NCBI GenBank assembly: GCA_017861495.1
Contig: JAGFXW010000083.1
Location: 1 to 8,678, forward strand
Source of the DNA: Bacillota bacterium
GTDB lineage: Bacteria; Bacillota_C; Negativicutes; CTSoil-072
Reading direction: 5' to 3'
Length of the DNA: 8,678 nucleotides
Shown: positions 1 through 3,457 of the stretch, one piece after another
Layout of the letters: each line of letters opens with the position of its first letter
Position numbering within the stretch: position 1 is the stretch's first letter
Made by a program: the position numbers and the translations under genes
The notes under the pieces: model-generated
Databases searched by the model: none
Told to the model about the DNA's origin: nothing
What the model saw: only the letters and a program-made list of their open reading frames with translations

Positions 1-45
1 GAGTAAAATGAGGTTATGGAAAACATTGCGTAACTTCTGCAGCCC

Positions 46-408
46 TTGAATTATTATTTATGTAGTGCTGTTAGCACTATTGATAATATTTTACTTGACG
101 AAATAGCTTTCCTTATCGAAGATACAGACAAAATTCCGCAGATTTTTGCCCAAGAAATGCAAGCATTGCTTTCCGTCATCGCACAAAACGTAACCTTTTT
201 TACCCGTTATAAAACGCCGCTGGCTCCTGTGTTGCGCATGGCCCAGGAACGGATCATGGCCGGCAGTGCAAGTTCTAGAGCCTATAGAACTGCGGACAGC
301 CATTGCCGCAAAGGTAAAACAAATGGAGCGGCAATACTGGTAATAAAGTATGCGGTTAACGATAATGCTTTCTTCGGCACAAGGGAGTGGCGGATATGTT
401 TGCTCTGA
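46..408 (+). CDS. Doubtful hypothetical ORF (TTG start, 120 aa)
   Basis: An open frame of 120 codons begins with TTG and ends just before an AT-rich gap. I do not recognise the product. The first half (around residues 12-50) reads like an amphipathic helical protein, with runs such as LLDEIAFLIEDTDKIPQIFA. The second half becomes rich in Arg, Ser, Gly and Cys and looks less like a natural protein. No good Shine-Dalgarno sequence precedes the TTG. The frame upstream has a TAA at 31-33, so this could be the tail of a broken gene whose beginning is out of frame or outside the window. It may also be a chance frame; an overlapping minus-strand frame of 70 codons is no better. Confidence 0.2.
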   Translation: MNYYLCSAVSTIDNILLDEIAFLIEDTDKIPQIFAQEMQALLSVIAQNVTFFTRYKTPLAPVLRMAQERIMAGSASSRAYRTADSHCRKGKTNGAAILVIKYAVNDNAFFGTREWRICLL

Positions 409-456
409 TAATGTTCATTTTGAAGATTGTTCTTTTTCCATTTTATCATCCCCATA

Positions 457-472
457 TGCACATATGTGTGCA
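457..472. repeat. Short perfect inverted repeat TGCACA-TATG-TGTGCA
   Basis: Six-base arms (457-462 and 467-472) are exact reverse complements around a 4-base spacer. It could be an operator or a small hairpin. It is not followed by a T-run, so it is not a terminator. No adjacent gene explains it. Confidence 0.35.
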
Positions 473-784
473 GTTTTCGAAGGTGGTCAATGCACGTGGT
501 CTATGTTTTTAAAATCAATTATCTAACATGAAAAGAAAACAATAGTATGCGAATTTTGGAAAGATGGCAGTAGTATTTTTGGCAAAGAGATTACAATGAT
601 CATGGCGAAGGACCCATTGCAAATGTTTATGAAAAAGAAAAATATAAAAGGGAATTTTCTTCCAATGTAGAATACGATAAAAAGCCCGTTTTTTTGTGAA
701 CAGGAGTATTATGTTGTAATGTGCGGCGATATTTTGATAGATTAAGTTATTGAATTGCTATGATTAAATTAATAGAAATGATTA

Positions 785-801
785 TAACAGAACTGCTGTT
801 A
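785..801. repeat. Inverted repeat TAACAG-N5-CTGTTA upstream of the 58-aa gene
   Basis: Arms 785-790 and 796-801 are exact reverse complements, with spacer AACTG. The repeat lies 57 bases upstream of the ATG at 859, where a promoter or operator would be expected. I could not pick a convincing -35/-10 pair beside it, so a regulatory role is only inferred from position. Confidence 0.3.
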
Positions 802-858
802 ATCACAATGTTTTCAATACGGTTTTGTAAATTTGGATCAATAAAAGGGGAGAAGATT

Positions 859-1035
859 ATGAAAAATGTCGAAATGACCGTTGATGGCGATAAGTTGACA
901 ATAACGGTTGATCTTTCACAGAGGTTTGGAAAATCAAGCAGCGGTAAAAGTACGATTGTTGCTAGTACAGAAGGCAATCAGCCGGTGCCAGGACGGGAAG
1001 AAATTAAGATTGGATTGAACATTTATACAAAATAG
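859..1035 (+). CDS. Small conserved-looking hypothetical protein (58 aa)
   Basis: The ATG at 859 is preceded by AGGGGAG (about 846-852) at good spacing, so I prefer it to an in-frame ATG at 760, which lacks a ribosome binding site and would add a poorly structured leader. The product begins MKNVEMTVDGDKLTITVDLS, continues with an SSSGKSTIVASTEGN segment and ends in a short basic tail. The alternating polar/hydrophobic pattern suggests a compact beta-strand protein. GKST superficially recalls a P-loop, but the protein is far too short to be a nucleotidase and the full Walker A pattern is absent. From memory, proteins of this size and pattern (an SSSGK-x-x-I-x-ASTEGN core) are widespread, annotated as hypothetical. 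No signal peptide or membrane segment is visible. It appears monocistronic. Function unknown. Confidence 0.78.
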   Translation: MKNVEMTVDGDKLTITVDLSQRFGKSSSGKSTIVASTEGNQPVPGREEIKIGLNIYTK

Positions 1036-1380
1036 AATTAATTTTGGTGGCATTTTTCTATTTCAAAGCTAGTTCTATACAATTTTTTAGCATTTATTGG
1101 CTGCCTTTGAGTGTCTACATGATATAATTTTCATAGCCGAACAGGTTTTAGCGGCGCAAAAGGATTATATTCGCTTACTGCGGCTTTCGTGATCATGTTG
1201 ACAATGCTGTCGTATTAAGCAGTGCACAAATGGAGTTTGACGACAATGCAGTTGAAAAACGCCGAATTTTCATGGTGGTACTCATCACTCACATGTCGTG
1301 AAAGTGCGGCCATTGCTAGGTTTTCATAACCAGTCACACTTAGTGAAAGCTCGTTTCTCAGAATGGACGTCGAAGAGGTA

Positions 1381-1408
1381 TGCAGTTCGAGTCTGCCTAA
1401 CCCCGCCA
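1381..1408 (+). pseudogene. tRNA 3'-end relic (T-arm, acceptor strand and CCA)
   Basis: The bases fit the 3' end of a tRNA in register: a T-arm of TGCAG, loop TTCGAGT and CTGCC (1381-1397), a 7-base acceptor strand TAACCCC (1398-1404), discriminator G (1405) and encoded CCA (1406-1408). Four of five T-stem pairs form; the outermost is T-C. The matching 5' acceptor strand GGGGTTA, a D-arm and an anticodon arm are not found in the preceding 100 bases, so a whole tRNA is excluded. A 3' tRNA fragment like this is what an integrative element leaves at one attachment end, or it is a decayed tRNA gene. A terminator follows about 30 bases later. Confidence 0.42.
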
Positions 1409-1439
1409 TATGCAAACATAGGCACTACAAGGATTTATG

Positions 1440-1459
1440 AGCCCTGTGGCGCTTTTTTT
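1440..1459 (+). terminator. Probable intrinsic terminator after the tRNA-like relic
   Basis: AGCCC and GGCGCT form a short GC-rich stem with one bulge (1440-1453), followed by a run of seven T residues (1453-1459). It would end transcription running rightward through the tRNA-like relic and so insulate the riboswitch unit downstream. Confidence 0.5.
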
Positions 1460-1578
1460 GTTCAAAAACGGTCTAAAAACCACAAAATCTTGCTATTCTG
1501 CTTTTTACAGTAGCAACAAACCTAAAAATGGGAAAATTAAGTGATCTAACATAAATGGAAACGTCATACAAATATATA

Positions 1579-1607
1579 TTGCAATATATGTAAAAATGTT
1601 ATAAAAT
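1579..1607 (+). promoter_or_regulatory. Sigma-A-type promoter of the first riboswitch unit
   Basis: TTGCAA (1579-1584) and TAAAAT (1602-1607) are separated by 17 bases. The predicted start of transcription near 1614 lies just before the aptamer. The same two hexamers with the same 17-base spacing occur before the second riboswitch (2725-2753), which supports both. Confidence 0.7.
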
Positions 1608-1624
1608 TTCTTTAAAATACAATA

Positions 1625-1701
1625 TTGAGCAAACTTGCCGAAAGGTAAGGACGCAAAGCCGTGGGTCTAAGGACGATAGTCTATGATTGCCAGGTTGCCG
1701 C
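1625..1701 (+). promoter_or_regulatory. GEMM-I cyclic-dinucleotide riboswitch, copy 1 (A at the ligand-specificity position)
   Basis: The conserved GEMM-I blocks are present in order: GCAAAC (1629-1634), a P2 stem CTTGCC-GAAA-GGTAAG (1634-1649) with a GNRA tetraloop, GGACGCAAAGCC (1649-1660), a P3 region containing TCTAAGG, and CAGGTTGCCG (1691-1700). Family knowledge: this RNA binds cyclic di-GMP, and a subclass (GEMM-Ib) binds cyclic AMP-GMP. Hand alignment to the Vibrio Vc2 aptamer (from memory) places A1628 at position 20, where cyclic di-GMP aptamers carry G and cyclic AMP-GMP aptamers carry A. The copy also has one extra base here relative to copy 2. The aptamer is followed by an intermediate hairpin (1700-1706 with 1715-1721) and a terminator, so it probably controls read-through into the 64-aa gene. 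Whether the ligand switches it on or off cannot be read directly. Confidence 0.9.
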
Positions 1702-1720
1702 TTAAAGAAGTGATTTTAAG

Positions 1721-1759
1721 CACTTGCCTTCTGTGACAGAGGATGGTGTTTTTTGTTTT
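1721..1759 (+). terminator. Terminator / expression platform of riboswitch copy 1
   Basis: An imperfect stem (1721-1733 with 1737-1748) closes on a TGA loop: six continuous pairs next to the loop, then a mismatch, a bulge and three outer C-G/A-T pairs. TTTTTT follows at 1749-1754, then more T residues. It lies 20 bases after the aptamer, with the next gene 30 bases downstream, the usual arrangement for transcription-attenuating riboswitches. Confidence 0.75.
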
Positions 1760-1783
1760 ATTTAAGCGAAAGGGGCGTAAACC

Positions 1784-1978
1784 ATGGATCAAGTCAAAGT
1801 TGAAATTTTAATCTTAGGTGAAAAACGCATCAACCGGCTGATGGACTTTAATCAACGGTTAAATTTAGCTGACAATCGAGAATATGACTTGGATACAGCT
1901 GCTGCAATACTGCTTGGTATGATATTGAATGACAATGCTGTCGATGCGTATTTTCCCCATAAAAAATCGATAGATTAA
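1784..1978 (+). CDS. Riboswitch-controlled orphan small protein (64 aa)
   Basis: The ATG at 1784 follows GAAAGGGG about 8-10 bases upstream and is the first start codon after the riboswitch terminator, so I take it as real. The product is a soluble 64-residue protein with no signal peptide and no cysteines. The N-terminal part (VKVEILILGEKRINRLMDFN) reads as a beta-strand followed by a helix. The middle is charged, and residues 38-55 (LDTAAAILLGMILNDNAV) form a second, more hydrophobic helix. I do not recognise a family. Its position makes it the direct target of a cyclic-dinucleotide riboswitch, so a role in lifestyle switching is a reasonable inference, but no enzymatic or DNA-binding motif is visible. 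The secreted-protein gene starts 113 bases downstream and may be partly co-transcribed, depending on the weak hairpin between them. Confidence 0.75.
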   Translation: MDQVKVEILILGEKRINRLMDFNQRLNLADNREYDLDTAAAILLGMILNDNAVDAYFPHKKSID

Positions 1979-1988
1979 GAATTTTGGC

Positions 1989-2010
1989 TTCTCACATATT
2001 GAGGTTTTTT
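1989..2010 (+). terminator. Weak terminator-like hairpin after the 64-aa gene
   Basis: CTCA (1991-1994) and TGAG (2000-2003) pair across a CATAT loop, with one extra T-G pair, followed by GTTTTTT ending at 2010. The stem has only 4-5 pairs, so termination would be inefficient at best. Confidence 0.3.
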
Positions 2011-2091
2011 CATTGAAACGTCACAAATTATTCACTGTTTTGTCACATTTTTATGGTATATTATTGATAAATGATCGGGGGAGGTTATGAA

Positions 2092-2655
2092 ATGCGTAAA
2101 TTTTTAATACCGTTATTAGTCTTGTTCCTGTTAAGTGTATCTTCGATATCGTTTGCTGCCAATAAAGGGCAAGACAACGATCAACAAAAGAACCATAAAC
2201 AGCAGCAACATCAAGAAAAACAAAATGATAACCAGCAGCGTCAAGAAAATCATCACCAGGATCAACAACAACATGAAGACCAGCGGGATTATCAACAAGG
2301 GCATCACGATTGGTCAAATTCAGCATACGATAACGAAAACTGGCGTCACTCGGAAAGACAATTTGAAGGGTCATTTCCTTTTGGTTGGCACGACTCACAC
2401 GAACGGTATTATGGGGAGCGTATTGACCATGACGAATGGGCCGGCCGCTTTCCCGGACTGCATCCATATCAATGGCGTGGCGAAGGGTTCTGGTATCATA
2501 ACAAACATGTAACGGATGCGGTGTTATTTTACAACGATTCAGACGAGCTGGTCAGTGTAGGGTTTATGCGTGACGGTGTATTTATTTTTATCCGTGACGA
2601 TGGGGATAGTTATGAAAATAATGATTCTTTCTTTTTTGCATGGTGGAACCGGTAA
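2092..2655 (+). CDS. Secreted Gln/His/Asp-rich protein of unknown function (187 aa)
   Basis: I place the start at ATG 2092, seven codons inside the longest frame, because GGGGGAGG (2077-2084) sits just upstream of it and would lie inside the gene if the ATG at 2071 were used. From 2092 the protein starts with a classic signal peptide: MRK, a hydrophobic core to about residue 19, and a cleavage site around SFA-A/N (residues 20-24). Residues about 24-80 are low complexity, dominated by Gln, His, Asp, Asn and Glu (KNHKQQQHQEKQNDNQQ), likely disordered and possibly metal-binding. The remaining 100 residues are aromatic-rich (YQWRGEGFWYHN, FFFAWWNR) with strand-like stretches such as AVLFYNDSDELVSVGF, suggesting a small folded domain. 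There is no lipobox, LPXTG or membrane anchor, so it should be exported freely. No family recognised. It lies between the two riboswitch cassettes, which hints at a surface or biofilm role, but this is inference. Confidence 0.82.
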   Translation: MRKFLIPLLVLFLLSVSSISFAANKGQDNDQQKNHKQQQHQEKQNDNQQRQENHHQDQQQHEDQRDYQQGHHDWSNSAYDNENWRHSERQFEGSFPFGWHDSHERYYGERIDHDEWAGRFPGLHPYQWRGEGFWYHNKHVTDAVLFYNDSDELVSVGFMRDGVFIFIRDDGDSYENNDSFFFAWWNR

Positions 2656-2724
2656 ACTTGGTAACCCCAGTCAGGGCCGTTTTTCCTTGCTCAATTCATA
2701 AAATATTTTTAAAATAAGATTGTA

Positions 2725-2753
2725 TTGCAAAATATGTAAAAATATTGTAAAAT
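2725..2753 (+). promoter_or_regulatory. Sigma-A-type promoter of the second riboswitch unit
   Basis: TTGCAA (2725-2730), 17 bases, TAAAAT (2748-2753). Hexamers and spacing match those at 1579-1607, and surrounding bases are also alike (AATATGTAAAAAT and AAAATTTCTTT in both). This shows the two cassettes share ancestry that includes the promoter. Confidence 0.72.
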
Positions 2754-2770
2754 TTCTTTGAGACTATTTA

Positions 2771-2849
2771 TATTGGCAAACTCGTTGAAAAACGGGGACG
2801 CAAAGCCTTGGATCTAAGGACCCTCAGTCTATGATTGCCAGGTTGCTGC
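2771..2849 (+). promoter_or_regulatory. GEMM-I cyclic di-GMP riboswitch, copy 2 (G at the specificity position)
   Basis: The same blocks as copy 1 appear: GGCAAAC (2775-2781), P2 stem CTCGTT-GAAA-AACGGG (2781-2796), GGACGCAAAGCC (2796-2807), a P3 region with TCTAAGG, and CAGGTTGCTG (2839-2848). Relative to copy 1 the P2 stem changes on both sides while pairing and the GAAA loop are kept, which is compensatory evidence for the RNA fold. The base equivalent to Vc2 position 20 is G2775, the canonical state for cyclic di-GMP. One base near the 3' P1 strand (T2847) departs from the usual GCCG. An intermediate hairpin (2848-2855 with 2864-2871, one mismatch) and a terminator follow. The unit leads into an AbrB-like regulator. 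Confidence 0.92.
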
Positions 2850-2870
2850 TTTAAAGCAATGATTTTTAAG

Positions 2871-2907
2871 CACTAACCTTCTTTCGAGAGGCTAGTGTTT
2901 AATTTTT
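2871..2907 (+). terminator. Terminator / expression platform of riboswitch copy 2
   Basis: CACTA (2871-2875) pairs with TAGTG (2893-2897). After a small internal loop, CTTCT (2878-2882) pairs with AGAGG (2887-2891) around a TTCG loop (2883-2886). TTTAATTTTT follows. The element sits the same distance after the aptamer as in copy 1. Confidence 0.7.
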
Positions 2908-2912
2908 GTGGT

Positions 2913-3044
2913 ATGTTTTTTGAAAAGACGAGTGCTGTTAGAGTCAAAACCGAAGAATGTTTTCAAGGTGTAATTTGCGTAAAAGATACTCTTTATAGAG
3001 AAGGGGCATTGCAAAATAAACTTATAGTAAAGGAGACTGTTTAA
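2913..3044 (+). CDS. Possible 43-aa leader ORF between riboswitch 2 and abrB
   Basis: ATG at 2913 opens a 43-codon frame that fills the whole space between the riboswitch terminator and abrB, stopping with TAA two bases before the abrB start. The peptide (MFFEKTSAVRVKTEECFQGV and onward to KLIVKETV) has a natural-looking composition. No Shine-Dalgarno sequence precedes its ATG, and the abrB ribosome binding site lies inside its last codons. It could be a translated leader coupled to abrB, the remnant of a gene equivalent to the 64-aa one, or chance. I see no sequence similarity to the 64-aa protein. Confidence 0.25.
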   Translation: MFFEKTSAVRVKTEECFQGVICVKDTLYREGALQNKLIVKETV

Positions 3045-3046
3045 TT

Positions 3047-3298
3047 ATGAAATCCACAGGAATTGTTCGCAAGGTTGATGAACTGGGAAGAGTGGTTCTC
3101 CCTATTGAGTTGCGTCGTACACTCAATATTGCCGAAAAAGATGCATTGGAAATCTATGTCGACAACGATCGCATTATTCTCCGGAAGTACGAGCCGAATT
3201 GTTCATGTATCTTATGTGGAAATGGCAACGAGGTTATCAATTTTAAAGGGAAAAATGTTTGTAAGGACTGTCTGTCTGCTTTAGCGCAAAATAAGTGA
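3047..3298 (+). CDS. abrB: AbrB/SpoVT-family transition-state regulator with Cys-rich tail
   Basis: The product is an 83-residue DNA-binding protein. Residues 3-47 form a SpoVT-AbrB swapped-hairpin domain almost identical in pattern to Bacillus AbrB (GIVRKVDELGRVVLPIELRR, then AEKDALEIYVDNDRIILRKY). Family knowledge: such proteins form dimers or tetramers that bind AT-rich promoter DNA and hold back biofilm, sporulation and stationary-phase genes during growth. The C-terminal part differs from Bacillus AbrB: it has C54-x2-C57 and C72-x2-C75 (plus C52) around an NFKGKNVC segment, a likely small zinc-binding knuckle as seen in clostridial relatives. AGGAG (3031-3035) precedes the ATG. The gene is the first well-supported one after the second GEMM-I riboswitch, so its transcription probably responds to cyclic di-GMP. 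A strong hairpin follows about 90 bases downstream. Confidence 0.95.
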   Translation: MKSTGIVRKVDELGRVVLPIELRRTLNIAEKDALEIYVDNDRIILRKYEPNCSCILCGNGNEVINFKGKNVCKDCLSALAQNK

Positions 3299-3386
3299 CG
3301 TGCCCGAAATGCTGATTGTCTGAAGCATATTGCCAGTGAAATGGAGAAAATAGTTCCAAGGCGGATAAGTTAATCCAGCTCCCGAT

Positions 3387-3446
3387 AGGAATAGGAACAG
3401 GGTTGTATTGAAATCCAGATTTCAATACAACCCTGTTCCTGTTTTC
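3387..3446. terminator. 22-bp perfect hairpin between convergent genes, probable bidirectional terminator
   Basis: The arms 3393-3414 and 3419-3440 are exact reverse complements over 22 bases around a CCAG loop. Wobble and A-T pairs extend the stem a few steps outward. On the plus strand TTTT follows at 3442-3445; on the minus strand the tail is only moderately T-rich. It lies between abrB (ends 3298) and the stop of the oppositely oriented activator gene (3458), which fits a shared terminator. The stem is unusually long and perfect for a simple terminator. Confidence 0.8.
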
Positions 3447-3457
3447 AGGCAGAACTT

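Larger units (their letters stand above)
409..858. other. AT-rich gap without a convincing intact gene
   Basis: I see no intact gene here. One stretch, 574-699 on the plus strand, is open for 41 codons with no start codon of its own and a protein-like composition (for example GEGPIANVYEKEKYKREF). Continuing upstream in the same frame there is an ATG at 547, but a TAG at 571 interrupts it. A second frame over the same bases, from about 548 to a TAG at 668, is also open. This pattern would fit a decayed gene but is too short to prove it. Two short inverted repeats are listed separately. Confidence 0.5.
1036..1578. other. Gene-poor interval with a tRNA-end relic
   Basis: No intact gene is visible. 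On the plus strand, codons at about 1118-1189 read IIFIAEQVLAAQKDYIRLLR and end at TGA 1190. The next frame then reads on from 1191 (DHVDNAVVLSSAQMEFDDNA and beyond) to a stop near 1300. Together they would fit a gene fragment with a single frameshift, but there is no start, ribosome binding site or recognised family. A 14-base sequence at 1199-1212 (TGACAATGCTGTCG) recurs exactly at 1930-1943 inside the 64-aa gene. The tRNA-like end and a terminator are listed separately. Confidence 0.45.

Noticed and set aside
304..408. Similarity between the end of the first ORF (AAIL...NDNA) and the 64-aa protein (AAIL...NDNA)
   Set aside because: Only about eight matching residues over a 13-14 residue stretch, with no match before or after it; not enough to claim a paralogue.
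747..977. 76-codon hydrophobic minus-strand frame
   Set aside because: It overlaps the better supported 58-aa gene, has no ribosome binding site and its hydrophobicity follows from AT-rich composition.
1330..1408. A complete tRNA gene
   Set aside because: Only the T-arm, acceptor 3' strand and CCA fit. The 5' acceptor strand, D-arm and anticodon arm cannot be formed from the upstream bases.
1215..1513. Small frames on both strands around the tRNA-like relic
   Set aside because: They have no start signals, have unnatural composition and overlap the tRNA-like structure and terminator.
2051..2467. 138-codon minus-strand frame opposite the secreted-protein gene
   Set aside because: It is a shadow of the plus-strand gene, whose signal peptide and ribosome binding site are clear; no start signal precedes it.
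1625..2849. A tandem (cooperative) riboswitch
   Set aside because: The two aptamers are over a kilobase apart, each with its own promoter and terminator and with genes between them, so they are separate switches.
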